This document shows positions 7,594 to 17,412 of a stretch of DNA of 64,000 nt, piece by piece (the stretch's first letter is position 1; every line of letters begins with the position of its first letter). The notes below the pieces were generated by a model. That model did no database searches. It worked only from the letters and a program-made list of their open reading frames with translations, and had not been told where the DNA came from. Source of the stretch: Streptomyces sp. 846.5 (GTDB lineage Bacteria > Actinomycetota > Actinomycetes > Streptomycetales > Streptomycetaceae); NCBI RefSeq assembly GCF_004365705.1, contig NZ_SOBN01000001.1, positions 248,001 to 312,000 of the forward strand, read 5' to 3'. The translations under genes and the position numbers were made by a program.

Positions 7594-8877
7594 AGTTGTC
7601 AAGCAACTGCGGTGACTGGCGGTGCAACTTGGTAGCACCGTCGGTCACGGATCAGAGCCCAGAAGACGTTGACGCGTCGGCGGGCCAGGGCGATGACGGC
7701 CTGGGTATGGCGCTTGCCCTCTGCGCGCTTGCGGTCGTAGAAGCGGCGCGAGTTGGGGTCGCAGCGGATGCTGATGAGCGCGGAGGTGTAGAAGACGCGC
7801 TGCAGGCCGCGGTGGTACTGCTGAGGGCGGTGCAGGTTGCCGCTGGTCTTTCCGGAGTCGCGTGGTGCCGGTGCCAGGCCGGCGAACGCCGCGAGGCGGT
7901 CCGGGTTCGCGAAGGAGTCCATGTCACTGCCCACGGCGGCCAGAAACTCGGCTCCGAGAAGGGAACCGATGCCGGGCATGCTGGTGATCACCTCGGCGAG
8001 CTCGTGCTGGCGAAACCGGCCCTCGATGAGCTTGTCGATCTCCGCGATCTTCCCGTTGAGAGCCACCACCTCCTCTGTGAGCGTGCGCACCATCGCGGCG
8101 AGGGTCCCCTCGCCGGGAACCGCGGTGCGCTGGCGCTCAGCGGCCTCGACCGCGGCAGCGGCCAGGGCCTCGGCGCCGCGAACCTTGCGGGCACGCAACC
8201 ACTTCGCGAGCCGGGCCGCCCCCAGGCGCCGGATCGCGTCCGGGGTCTGATATCCGCTCAGCAGCACCAGCGGCCCCGTGTTGGTCAGCTCCAGAGCGCG
8301 CTCCAAACCGGGGAACATGCTGGTCAGCATGCCCCGCAGGCGGTTGACCGCGCGAGTTCGGTCGCAGACCAGGTCGGTGCGCCGATTGGTGAACAGGCGC
8401 AGTTCGATGCTCGCCTCGTCGCTGGGGCGCATCGGCTTCAGGTCCCGGCGGATGCGGGCCTGGTCCGCGATGACCAGCGCGTCGCGGGCATCGGTTTTGC
8501 CTTCGCCGCGGTAGCCGTCAGTGGCCCGGTTGACCGCCCGCCCGGGGATGTAGAGCAGCTCCTGTTCGTGGTTGACCAGCAGAGCGATCAGCAGGGCGGC
8601 CCCGCCGTCGGCCATGTCCACCGCCCAGGTGACCTGGTCTGCCAGGGCGAGGACGTCGGCGAGGAGTTGGAGGAGCTCCGGTTCGTCGTTGGCCACCCGT
8701 CGGGACAGCAGCTTGGCGCCGTCGGTGTCCAGCACCACGCAGTGGTGGTGGGTCTTGCCGCTGTCGATCCCGGCCCATATTCGGCTCATCGTGCTCCCAA
8801 GAGTCGTTCCTGCAGTGCGTACCACGGACGACCTCGCCGGCATTGCCTTACGCAGCGACTTGTTCGCACTTCCCAAT
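7592..8877 (-). mobile_element. IS110-family insertion sequence, about 1.29 kb
   Basis: A complete DEDD transposase gene fills almost the whole element. The nonamer CTTCCCAAT occurs at 7583-7591 on one side and again at 8869-8877 on the other, which gives the most likely borders. Only 7 bp separate the 3' border from the transposase stop, and about 88 bp of non-coding DNA lie upstream of its start. As expected for IS110, there are no long terminal inverted repeats; a short AGTTG/CAACT dyad lies at the 7594 end. Confidence 0.7.
7599..8789 (-). CDS. IS110 family transposase (DEDD recombinase)
   Basis: The protein has 396 residues and is full length. The N-terminal RuvC-like DEDD domain begins RIWAGIDSGKTHHHCVVLD and continues through AVDMADGGA and GKTDARDALVIAD (the paired Asp). 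The C-terminal transposase_20 domain contains ITSMPGIGSLLGAEFLAAVG and the serine-containing segment DSGKTSGNLHRP. The start at 8789 has a GGGAG ribosome site; the frame is open upstream to 8876. No frameshift is seen, so the element may be active. IS110 recombinases of this kind use an element-encoded bridge RNA. Confidence 0.95.
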   Translation of the reverse strand: MSRIWAGIDSGKTHHHCVVLDTDGAKLLSRRVANDEPELLQLLADVLALADQVTWAVDMADGGAALLIALLVNHEQELLYIPGRAVNRATDGYRGEGKTDARDALVIADQARIRRDLKPMRPSDEASIELRLFTNRRTDLVCDRTRAVNRLRGMLTSMFPGLERALELTNTGPLVLLSGYQTPDAIRRLGAARLAKWLRARKVRGAEALAAAAVEAAERQRTAVPGEGTLAAMVRTLTEEVVALNGKIAEIDKLIEGRFRQHELAEVITSMPGIGSLLGAEFLAAVGSDMDSFANPDRLAAFAGLAPAPRDSGKTSGNLHRPQQYHRGLQRVFYTSALISIRCDPNSRRFYDRKRAEGKRHTQAVIALARRRVNVFWALIRDRRCYQVAPPVTAVA

Positions 8878-9157
8878 CAGCGGCCCGGTCGTCGTGGGGT
8901 GCCGGGCGGCGAAGCGAAGTCAGCCATGGACGGCAGCCGCCTGAAAGCCACACCCGGCACCCCTGGGCGACCCAACCCTACGAATGGCTCGATCAACCCG
9001 TCCAACAACGTAAGGCCCGCCTGACCGCGTGACCGCCTCCGGAAAACGCAATATGGGGAGGCACAGCGTCACCACCGATTACGGAATAGGGCCGTTGGGG
9101 TGGTACACCCCGTGGGCGGTTCCAGAGTCGGCGCTGGTCTCCCCCGGTTGCCCTTCG
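8878..9157. other. Intergenic DNA right of the IS110 element
   Basis: No gene is supported here. If the IS110 element is removed at the CTTCCCAAT repeats, the sortase frame would continue into this DNA for another 50 or so codons to a TGA near 9030. This tail is Arg/Pro-rich and looks like ordinary out-of-frame sequence, so whether it was ever coding is open. Confidence 0.4.
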
Positions 9158-9670
9158 TCAGGTTGTGGTCTGCGATGATGGCGGTGCGAGTTCGGTTCCC
9201 TCATCAACGCTGAGCCAGTGGTAGTGGTGGGCGGTGTTGACGAGGATGTCCATCAGTTGCGGAGTGACGCCGAACCTTTCGCAGTTCATCTGCAGAGTGC
9301 GTGCCAGGTCGTCGTCCCGGCCGCGTTCGGTGGCTGCTTTCCAGTCCGCGAGCATCTCGATCAGGTCGACCAGCGTCATGCCGTTGACCCCGTCGGGAAA
9401 GTGCTCCGGATGGTGGCGGTTGTGCGCGTAGTGGTGGCGCAGCCCCGCGCCCATCGCTCCCACCAATGCCGCGTGTTCCGCGGTGCCGTAGGTGGCTTCA
9501 TTCAGCCTCGGAACGAATTGGTTGTAGACGGAAAGCTCGGGTTCGCGGGTCTTGCTCAGGTCGTGTCGCACGGACCGGTCGATCAGCTCCTTGATCGGCT
9601 CGCCCATGAGATCGGCGACGCGCAGGCTGTGTCGCAGGGTGTCGGCAGTGGAGTCGAACGGTATGTCCAT
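9158..9670 (-). CDS. DUF5662 family protein
   Basis: This 170-residue soluble protein carries the family pattern: TLRHSLRVADLM, a VRHDLSKTREPE motif, HYAHNRHHPEHFPDGVNGM and LVDLIEMLADWKAATERGRD. The spaced His/Asp residues resemble a metal-dependent, HD-like arrangement, but the biochemical role of the family is not known. It is a stand-alone gene. A perfect 33-bp palindrome lies 32 bp upstream of its start. Confidence 0.8.
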   Translation of the reverse strand: MDIPFDSTADTLRHSLRVADLMGEPIKELIDRSVRHDLSKTREPELSVYNQFVPRLNEATYGTAEHAALVGAMGAGLRHHYAHNRHHPEHFPDGVNGMTLVDLIEMLADWKAATERGRDDDLARTLQMNCERFGVTPQLMDILVNTAHHYHWLSVDEGTELAPPSSQTTT

Positions 9671-9702
9671 CGTGGTTCCCAGCTTGATCGACTATGGGGC
9701 TC

Positions 9703-9735
9703 TGGTGTTCATCGCGCGCTGCGCGATGAACACCA
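9703..9735. repeat. Perfect 15-3-15 palindrome upstream of the DUF5662 gene
   Basis: TGGTGTTCATCGCGC, loop GCT, then its exact complement. It is in the leader or promoter zone of the DUF5662 gene. No T tract follows on either strand, so an operator or a leader hairpin is more likely than a terminator. Confidence 0.6.
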
Positions 9736-9901
9736 CACTCTCATCGGATCAGCTACAACGGCCCTCCACCCAGTGGCAGTTGGTTCGAGAGATGGCCGAG
9801 GACGCCACTCCTGTACCGCGTCTTCCGCCTCGGCGAGCGAGACCAGCCCTGCAGCCGGTGGCCGAGATTGAGCAGGTGGCGGCGCTCTCACTGACGGCCG
9901 A

Positions 9902-10471
9902 TCAGCAGTCCGTGGCGTCCACAAGGTCGTCGACGCCAGTGACCTTCGTGCCGTTGAACTCCACCATCACGCCGAGTTCGGTCAGCCCGGGGACGTCGCA
10001 GTCGGCGAAGCGGAACGTCCAACGCTCGCCACTGCCGAAGGTCAACTCCGGGCCGCCCAGCGCCGTCTCGGTGGGCAGTGCAAGCCTGTCCACGACGGTG
10101 CTGCGCGCCAGCGCGCCGAGCTCGGCCCAGCGTCGCACTGTTCGGGCGACAAAGGAGAAGTCGGGCGGCAACTCACCCGAGGCCACCATCAGACTGACGG
10201 TCAACGACTCGTCGGCCTCGGTCGGTCGATAGCCGTTGATCGTCCAACAGCGGTACTGCTCGGGAGCCGGGACCTCAACGAACGTGCCCACCTTGGGGAC
10301 GACGAGTTCCGCGGGCATACCGGCGAGCATCTGGCCGAGCCGGCAGGCCACCTCGCTCTCTGTCCAACCCTTCACCATGCGTTCCGGGGTTGTGTGGTAG
10401 AGCTCGGCGAGCGCGAGCAATCCGCGCCAGGTGGCATCCTCCAGGCTGATCCGCAGGTCGGGTCGGCTCAT
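9902..10471 (-). CDS. Conserved hypothetical protein, 189 residues
   Basis: I do not recognise a family. An N-terminal helical region (LEDATWRGLLALAELYHTTP) is followed by a mixed alpha/beta body, and it has no signal or membrane segment. The start at 10471 matches the onset of protein-like sequence. A 283-bp non-coding gap follows toward the next gene. Confidence 0.5.
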   Translation of the reverse strand: MSRPDLRISLEDATWRGLLALAELYHTTPERMVKGWTESEVACRLGQMLAGMPAELVVPKVGTFVEVPAPEQYRCWTINGYRPTEADESLTVSLMVASGELPPDFSFVARTVRRWAELGALARSTVVDRLALPTETALGGPELTFGSGERWTFRFADCDVPGLTELGVMVEFNGTKVTGVDDLVDATDC

Positions 10472-10754
10472 CGCTCCATAGTGGCAGAGCGTTGCCGTCC
10501 ACGTCCTCGCGCTTGGTCGGGCCGAAGGCTCGAACACGGCGCCGGTCAGACGCGCGAGGCATGTCTGATACAACGTCAGGTACAGGCATCGTCCCGATGT
10601 GTCGTCCAGATCACCGAGCGCATCCGCTGGTCGGAGCGCGAGCACGCGCACACCGCGGCCAACCACCACGCCTTCGTGACAGCTCTGCGCTGACCACTAC
10701 GGCCTCGCACCCCGGGGCCATAGGCTGATAGCCATCAACCGGAGGAGCGCCACC

Positions 10755-11042
10755 ATGGAACCCAGCCTCGACAGGCCCGCCCCGCAGGTCACCGCGACAC
10801 ACCTTCGTACCCTGCTGGACTCCTCCGCCGAGCGCCCGGTCCTCTACATCAGCTTCGACGAGGACTCCGAAGCGGAGCTGGACGTGTGGGCCGCCGGGCT
10901 GGTCGACGAAGCCGACATCGTCCTGACCCGCGGGACCGCCGTCGACCTGCTCGGTGAGGAGCCCGACAGCGAGGCCATCGCAGCGTCCCTGCCGAAGCTC
11001 CAGGAAGCCGTGGACCAGATGATCTCGGTCCGAGGTTTGTGA
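10755..11042 (+). CDS. Small acidic conserved hypothetical protein, 95 residues
   Basis: This 95-residue acidic protein has no recognised domain. A beta-strand/turn element (RPVLYISFDEDSEAELDVW) and a C-terminal helix suggest a compact fold. The ATG is preceded by a CCGGAGGAG ribosome site. It is 111 bp upstream of the SecA2-like gene on the same strand and may be cotranscribed with it. Confidence 0.55.
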   Translation: MEPSLDRPAPQVTATHLRTLLDSSAERPVLYISFDEDSEAELDVWAAGLVDEADIVLTRGTAVDLLGEEPDSEAIAASLPKLQEAVDQMISVRGL

Positions 11043-11153
11043 AGGAAGCCCTCGGCGCCCGAGGAGACCTGGGACCGGCTGGTACTGAGCCCCGGAGCCC
11101 TGTCGGAGGCGCGTCCGGTCCAGTAGTCTCGCCTCCTGTCTCCGGAGGTGGAC

Positions 11154-13221
11154 ATGGCACGGCACAGCGGACTGAGGCACTACCGCCAGGTGCTCGCGGA
11201 AGCCGACGCGCGGGAACCGTCGGTACGGGCCCGCTCGGATGCGGAACTGCGGGCGGGCGCAGGAGCCGAGCAGTCGCTGGCGGAGTCCGTCGCCGTGGTG
11301 CGCGAGGCCGCCCGGCGCGCGCTGGGCCAGCGCATGGACGACGTCCAGATCCTCGGCGGACTCGCCCTGCACGATGGCGCGCTGGTGGAGATGAAGACCG
11401 GCGAGGGCAAGACCCTGACCATCACCCTGCCCGCCTACCTGGCGCACCGCTCCGGCGGCCCGGTGCATGTGATGACCGCCAACGACTACCTGGCGGAGCT
11501 GGACGAGTCCTGGATGCGGCCGGTCTACCGGGCCCTGGGACTGACCACGGGGCTGGTGCTGCACGACCCTGGCGGGACCAAGCCGGACGCCGCCCAGCGC
11601 CGCGCCGCCTACGCGGCCGACGTCACCTACGGCACGCCGGCCGAACTGGCCTACGACTACCTCCGCGACGACTTCGTCTGGAATCCGTCCGAACTGGTGC
11701 AGCGCGGACGGGGAACAGCGATCGTTGACGAGGCGGACCTCATCCTCCTCGACTCCGCCCGGACGTTTCCGACCATCTACGGATCGAGCCGCAGCGAGAC
11801 CCTCTGGTGGGAGAAGCTGACACAGCTCGCCGGCCGCCTCACGCCGGATCTGCACTACACCGTCGACCCCGCCCGCAACCAGGTCACGCTCACCGCGGCG
11901 GGCAGCAAGCGGATCGAGGACCTGCTCGGCGTCGACGACCTCAATGCCTCGGGCAGCGGCGACATCCCGCGCATCCTGGATGGGGTGCTGAGGGCGAAGG
12001 AGCTCTACCGGCGGGACCGGGACTACCTGGTCGAGGACGGCACGATCAAGGTGCTGAACCGCGCCACCGGGCGCGTCGGCGGCGGCACCGACTTCGAGGG
12101 TGGGGCGCACCAGGCCCCTTGCCAAGGAAGGGCTGGCGGTGCCGCCGGAGCCCATCGAGCTCGCCAAGATCGCCACCCACGCCCACCTGCGCGGCTACCA
12201 GCGGCTGGCCGCGGTCACCGGCGTGGTCGCCGAGGCCGAGCAGGACGCCTACCGGCAGATCTACGGACTGGACACGGTGCGCCTACCGACCCGGCTGCCC
12301 GTCGTGCGCGTCGACCACCCGGCCGTGGTCTACCGCACCGACCGGTCCCGGCTGGACGGGGTCGTCCGGGAGGCCGACTCGCGCCGGACCGCCGGGCAGC
12401 CGGTGCTGATCGGCACGGCCTCGATCGCCCAGGCCGAGGAGGTCGCCGCCGCCCTCGCCGCCGCGGGCATCCCCCGGCTGCTGCTGAGCGCGCACAACCA
12501 GGCCGAGGAGGCGCAGGTCATCTCCCAGGCCGGACGCCGGGGCGCGGTGACCGTGGTGACCCGGATGGTGGGGCGCGGCGTGGACATCCCGCTGGGCGGG
12601 GAGGGCCCGGCCGAGCGGGAGTTGGTGCTGCGGGTCGGCGGCCTCTGCGTCCTGGCCATGGACCTCTTCGAGTCCCGGCGGCTGGAGCTGCACATGCGCG
12701 GACGGGCCGGCCGCCGCGGTGATCCCGGGGAGTCCCTGCTGTTCCTCGCTCTCACCGACGAGTCCGTGCGCGCGCCGATCGGCGAACGCAACGTCCGGCG
12801 GATGAGCGTGGGTTCGGAGGACCCGGTGGACTCGGCCATGCGGCTGATCACCTTCGCCCTGGAGCGCGTCCTTGGCCGCCGGACCGAGCGTCAGATGCTC
12901 AGCCTGTGCGCTGCGGTGGACCACGACGGCGTCTTCGAGGGCCAGCGCAGGGAGGTCCACCAGCAGCGGCGCGGCTTCCTGGCGGGTACCGGTGTGCGGG
13001 AGTGGGTGCTCTCGGTGCTCGACCGCTGCTGGCGCGAGCAGATGTCGGCGCTCGACGAGCTGGACACGGCGGCGACCCTGTACTCACTCTCCGGCGGTGA
13101 CCGGACGGCACGGTACCGTCAGCAGGCCGCGGAACTGTTCAGCGCGCTCCGGGACCAGGTCGAACGGGAGTCCGTCGGCTACCTGTTCAACCTGGACGTG
13201 CAGATCGGGAGCGTGGATTAG
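11154..13221 (+). pseudogene. SecA2-like preprotein translocase ATPase, one frameshift
   Basis: Two frames together give a near-complete SecA-family ATPase of about 689 residues. Part one holds the Walker A KTGEGKT (81-87), VHVMTANDYLA, the GTPAELAYDYLRDD segment and the DEAD-type AIVDEADLILLDSA. Part two holds VLIGTASIAQAEEVAAAL, TRMVGRGVDIPLG and HMRGRAGRRGDPGESLLFLAL. The frames join at 12115-12118, where four C replace an expected three; deleting one C restores the expected FEGGAHQALAKEGL. It lacks the C-terminal zinc tail of housekeeping SecA. The ATG at 11154 has a GGAGG site that could pair with CCTCC at 11132-11136. It is either a recent pseudogene or a base-calling error. Confidence 0.75.
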
Positions 13222-13245
13222 TGGTCGAGTTTCGACGGACGCGAT

Positions 13246-13279
13246 CGGCCCGCCACCGGTGGTTCCCGGTGGCGGGCCG
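13246..13279. terminator. Bidirectional terminator between secA2-like gene and csoR-like gene
   Basis: A perfect 14-bp stem (CGGCCCGCCACCGG and complement) with a six-base loop lies between two convergent genes. Confidence 0.8.
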
Positions 13280-13306
13280 AACGGCCGACGATTCGGTGAT
13301 CGTGCG

Positions 13307-13639
<333 letters not shown>

Positions 13640-15820
13640 TCAGCCGTGGGAGAAGTGGATGTCGGGCAGCATCTTGCCCAGCCAGGCCGGGCACCTCCAG
13701 GCGGCGTGGCCGGTCAGGCGGAGCATGACCGGCAGCAGGACCAGGCGGACCAGGGCGGCGTCGAGGAGGACGGCGACGCCCAGGACAATGCCCATCTCCT
13801 TGGGGGGCAGCGGGCCGGAGAGGGCGAAGGTGAAGAAGACGGCGACCATGACGGCCGCGGCGGAGAAGATCACGCGCCCGGAGTGCGCCAGCGCCCCGAT
13901 CATGGCCTGCCTGGGGTCGCCGGTCCGCTCGTAGTGCTCTTTCGCCGAGGCCAGCAGGAAGACGGTGTAGTCCATGGCGATGGCGAAGATCATGGCGAAG
14001 AAGAAGACCGGCGCCCAGCCGTCCAGGAAGCCCTGCGAGGTGAAGCCGAGCAGTCCGGCGCCATGGCCGTCCTGGAAGACCAGGCGGGCCACGCCGAAGG
14101 CGGCTCCGGTGGACAGCAGGCTGGCGAGGGTGCCCAGGGCCGCGATCAGCGGGGCCCGCAGAGCCACCAGCAGCAGGCCGAAGCCCAGCACCAGGATGAC
14201 GCCGATGACCAGCGGCGTCTTGGCATTCAGTGCCTGCTGGAGGTCCAGATTCTCCACCGCCGCACCGCCGACCAGGGTGCCGTGGGGCAGTTCGGCGCGC
14301 AATCGGTCCACGGTGGCGGCGAGCTCGGGATTGGACGGGTCGACGGTGGGGACGGCCTGGACCAGGGACCAGGCGGAGCCGTCGGCGGCGTTCTGGACGG
14401 GCATGGTGAACGCGATTCCGGCCGTCCTGGCGACCTGCGCCTGGACGGCGGGGCCCTGGGCGGCGGGCGTGGCGATCTGCAGGGTGCCGGGGGCGCCGGG
14501 TCCAAAGGCCTTCTGGACGGCGGTGTAGCCGGTGCGGGCGGAGGCATCGGAGGGGATGACGGTGATGGAGGGCATCGCGGTACGCAGTCCGATCACCGGG
14601 GCGGCCAGAGCGAGCAGTGCGATCAGGGCCACGGCGCCATAGGCGACCGGACGCTTCCACAGGCGCTCGCCCCAGGCGGTGAACCGCGCCGAGCGGTGCT
14701 CGCCGGTGCGCACCCAGGGCAGCGCGAGGGCGTCCACGCGGTGGCCGAGCCTGCCCAGGACGGCGGGCAGCAGGGTCAGGGTGGCGGCCAGGACGAACAG
14801 CACGGCGAGCATGATGCCCCCGGCCATGGAGCGGAACGCCGGGGAGGGGACCAGCATGACGGCGGACAGCGCGACCAGGACGGTCGCGCCGGAGAGCAGC
14901 ACGGCCTTGCCTGCGGTGTCCATGGTCTCGGCCAGCGCCTGGGCGGTGCCCCGGTTGTCGCCCATCCTGGCGCCGCGGAAGCGGACCACCAGGAACAGGG
15001 CGTAGTCGATGCCCAGGGCCAGGGCGAACATCATGGCGAAGTTCATGGCCCAGACCGAGACCGGGAACAGATGGCTGATCAGCACCAGGGACCCGGCCGA
15101 GGCGGCCAGGCCGGCCATGGTCAGCAGGAGCGGGAGCCCAGCGGCGACCAGGGAACCGAACGCCAGCACCAGGATGCCCATGGTGACGGGCCAGGACAGG
15201 ATCTCGGAGTGCATCATCGCGTTGTGGTTGGCGGCGTTGAAGTCGCTCCACAGCACGGAGGCGCCGGTGGCGTGCACGGTGATGCCGCCGCTGGACAGGG
15301 CGGCCAGAGGGCCCTTGAGGACGTCGGCGGCGCGCACCATGTCATCCGGACCGGCCTTCGCTCCGGCCAGCAGGATCGCGGTGCGCCCGTCCTTGCTGAC
15401 GGTGGCCCCGGGCTGGGGGGCGACGACGGTGGAGATCCGCGGATCGGCCTTGAGCAGGCCGGTGGCCCGGGTGATGACCTGCTGGACGGCGGGGTCGCTC
15501 ACCGACCGGTCGGCGCTCACCACAATCTGCAGAGCGGTGGAGGCGTTCCCGGCGAAGTGCTGCTCGGCCAGGGCGCGCACCTTGACCGAGTCCGAGCCGT
15601 TGGCCTGCCAGCCCGCCCCGGACAGGGCTGTGGTCACCTGGGGCGCGAACGCGCCCAGCGCGATGACCAGCAGCAGCCAGACCGCCAGCACGGTCTTGAA
15701 GCGGCGGGCCGACCAGACCCCCAGCCGCCCCAGCACTCCGGGGCCCCGCCTCGGGCGCTCGGGAGCGGTAGGCGCACGGTGCGGGATGTCGGCCAGAGCG
15801 AGGGGGTCGGGGCTGCTCAT
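13640..15820 (-). CDS. MMPL/RND family exporter
   Basis: This 726-residue inner-membrane transporter has duplicated halves, each with a large extracytoplasmic loop and a block of helices. The first half has FNAANHNAMMHSEILSWPVT, ALGIDYALFLVVRFR and GKAVLLSGATV; the second has AIAMDYTVFLLASAKEHYERTG and FSAAAVMVAVFFTFAL. These Asp-Tyr motifs are the proton-relay signature of MMPL proteins, which export lipids or drugs. The two CsoR-type sites in its promoter region suggest metal- or sulfur-linked induction through the adjacent repressor. Confidence 0.93.
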   Translation of the reverse strand: MSSPDPLALADIPHRAPTAPERPRRGPGVLGRLGVWSARRFKTVLAVWLLLVIALGAFAPQVTTALSGAGWQANGSDSVKVRALAEQHFAGNASTALQIVVSADRSVSDPAVQQVITRATGLLKADPRISTVVAPQPGATVSKDGRTAILLAGAKAGPDDMVRAADVLKGPLAALSSGGITVHATGASVLWSDFNAANHNAMMHSEILSWPVTMGILVLAFGSLVAAGLPLLLTMAGLAASAGSLVLISHLFPVSVWAMNFAMMFALALGIDYALFLVVRFRGARMGDNRGTAQALAETMDTAGKAVLLSGATVLVALSAVMLVPSPAFRSMAGGIMLAVLFVLAATLTLLPAVLGRLGHRVDALALPWVRTGEHRSARFTAWGERLWKRPVAYGAVALIALLALAAPVIGLRTAMPSITVIPSDASARTGYTAVQKAFGPGAPGTLQIATPAAQGPAVQAQVARTAGIAFTMPVQNAADGSAWSLVQAVPTVDPSNPELAATVDRLRAELPHGTLVGGAAVENLDLQQALNAKTPLVIGVILVLGFGLLLVALRAPLIAALGTLASLLSTGAAFGVARLVFQDGHGAGLLGFTSQGFLDGWAPVFFFAMIFAIAMDYTVFLLASAKEHYERTGDPRQAMIGALAHSGRVIFSAAAVMVAVFFTFALSGPLPPKEMGIVLGVAVLLDAALVRLVLLPVMLRLTGHAAWRCPAWLGKMLPDIHFSHG

Positions 15821-15865
15821 GCGCGTTCCTTCAATACGGGGTGGGGTATCCGAACTGAAGCAACA

Positions 15866-15881
15866 ATACCCCAGTGGGTAT
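15866..15881. promoter_or_regulatory. CsoR-type operator before the MMPL exporter
   Basis: ATACCC-CAGT-GGGTAT is a perfect 6-4-6 inverted repeat, 45 bp upstream of the exporter start. A weaker copy of the same type, ATAC...GTAT with G-rich centre, lies at 15834-15849. Both resemble 13605-13618, giving one regulon of two genes. Confidence 0.7.
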
Positions 15882-16057
15882 CCACGACCAGAGTCCTGCT
15901 ACCCCCATACGAACCCGCGGCGCCGACCGAGAGGGGAACCTCCGCTCGGCGCTCCGCCGGAGCGGGGCGGGCCACCGCCTTCTCTGTTCAGGCTGGGGCC
16001 CGCCCCGGGACCGGCATTGCTCGGTGCTTCACGCCCTCGTGCGGCGGGCGCGAGGGG

Positions 16058-17164
16058 TCATACCTTGGCGGCTGCCCGGCGGCGCAGGAGGGCCAGGCCC
16101 GCGAGCAGGGCCGCACCGGTGAGGCCGGCTCCGAGCGCGAGTTCCCGGGTGTCGCCGGCCTTGACGCCGCCGCCCCGACCGGCGCCCACCGGTCCGCTGA
16201 CCGCGGAGAGTGCGACCACCTGGTGCATGCCCAGGAACGCGTGCGGGACGCCGGTCTTGTCGTCCGGGACGAAGCACTCGAGCGAGTAGCTGCCCGCCGG
16301 CGGGGAGAAGTGCAGCAGTTCGGTCCGTCCCGGCGAGATGCCCCCGGCGCCGCGCATGCCCTGCTCCGCGAAGGGGATACTGGTGGGCTTCTGGTTCTGT
16401 CCCACGGCGTTGAAGAACGTCTGGACGGCTGCATCGGTCACGCCCGGGTTGACGCGCTGGAAGACCGCCTCGTGGATCTCGTCCGCCTGATTGGAGATCA
16501 GGAAGGTGCCCGCGGTGTTCAGCGTGGACGGAGCGGTGAAGCGGGGCTTGCCGTTGACCGTGGTCTGGACGATCTCCTGGTCGTGGGCCGGAGTGTCGCT
16601 GTCGAAGGCCCCGGTGACCTGCAGGGTCTTCAGGGTCACCTGGTGGCCGGGAGTGAACAGCTGGGTGAAGTCCAGGAAGTAGTAGGTGCCTGCGGTGAGC
16701 GGGATGGTGACCTGGACCGGGGTGGCCGGGTCCACCGTGGCGCCGCCGACGGCGGTGATGTCCTTCGTGGCGGCGGTGATCCCGGCGGCCGAGAGCGACG
16801 GTGTGGTGGAGGTGGCCTGCTTCAGATCCTGGAGCGCCTTGGCCTGGGTCACGCCGGCGTTCAGCCGGAAGCCCTGCAGGGCGTGGCCGGTCGGGTCCGC
16901 GGTAGTGGTGGCGAAGGTGACGAACCCGGCGTTCACCTGCGCCGGGAGCGTGAATCCGGAGTTCGACATGGCGACGTTGACCGTCTGCGGCTGCCGGTCG
17001 TGCCGCGGGGTGTCCAGAGCGGGGGCACGCAGGGCGGTTGCGTGCGCCGCGCCGGGCGCGGCGGCCAGGGACAGTACCGGCAGTGCCGTCAGCGCCGCGA
17101 TGGCTGCGGCGGCGCGCAGGCGGGCTGAGCCCCGGCCGCTGGTGGAGAGGTGAGGAGGTGTCAC
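16058..17164 (-). CDS. Secreted membrane-anchored protein with C-terminal cupredoxin-like domain
   Basis: The protein has 368 residues. A signal peptide ends near AAPGAAHA and is followed by two related beta-sandwich-like domains (about 60-190 and 200-330). A hydrophobic anchor (LALGAGLTGAALLAGLALL) and RRR tail end the protein. The second domain has a type 1 copper pattern: His in DEIHEAVF, then Cys, His and Met in LECFVPDDKTGVPHAFLGM. The first domain lacks it. The start is a GTG with AAGGA six bases upstream. Its neighbours are an MMPL exporter and a CsoR-like regulator. Copper binding is inferred from the motif only. Confidence 0.6.
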   Translation of the reverse strand: MTPPHLSTSGRGSARLRAAAAIAALTALPVLSLAAAPGAAHATALRAPALDTPRHDRQPQTVNVAMSNSGFTLPAQVNAGFVTFATTTADPTGHALQGFRLNAGVTQAKALQDLKQATSTTPSLSAAGITAATKDITAVGGATVDPATPVQVTIPLTAGTYYFLDFTQLFTPGHQVTLKTLQVTGAFDSDTPAHDQEIVQTTVNGKPRFTAPSTLNTAGTFLISNQADEIHEAVFQRVNPGVTDAAVQTFFNAVGQNQKPTSIPFAEQGMRGAGGISPGRTELLHFSPPAGSYSLECFVPDDKTGVPHAFLGMHQVVALSAVSGPVGAGRGGGVKAGDTRELALGAGLTGAALLAGLALLRRRAAAKV

Positions 17165-17412
17165 AAGGAGTCCTTTCGAGGGCGGAGAGGTCCGCACGAC
17201 TCGAAACGTATGACGCAAATCACACTAACTGCTACTTATTGCCACCAAACGGTCATCCCTCTGCCGGCCGCGTGAGACGGACGTGGGCCCGCTCCGGCTC
17301 TGGCCGTCACCCGAACGCCCCGACCGCGTTGCCTGCGCACCGCCTCGGCCATCGCATGGGGTACAGGTCGCGGGGCCCGTCCGGGACTCGCCCGATCGCA
17401 GGAAAGGGTGCC

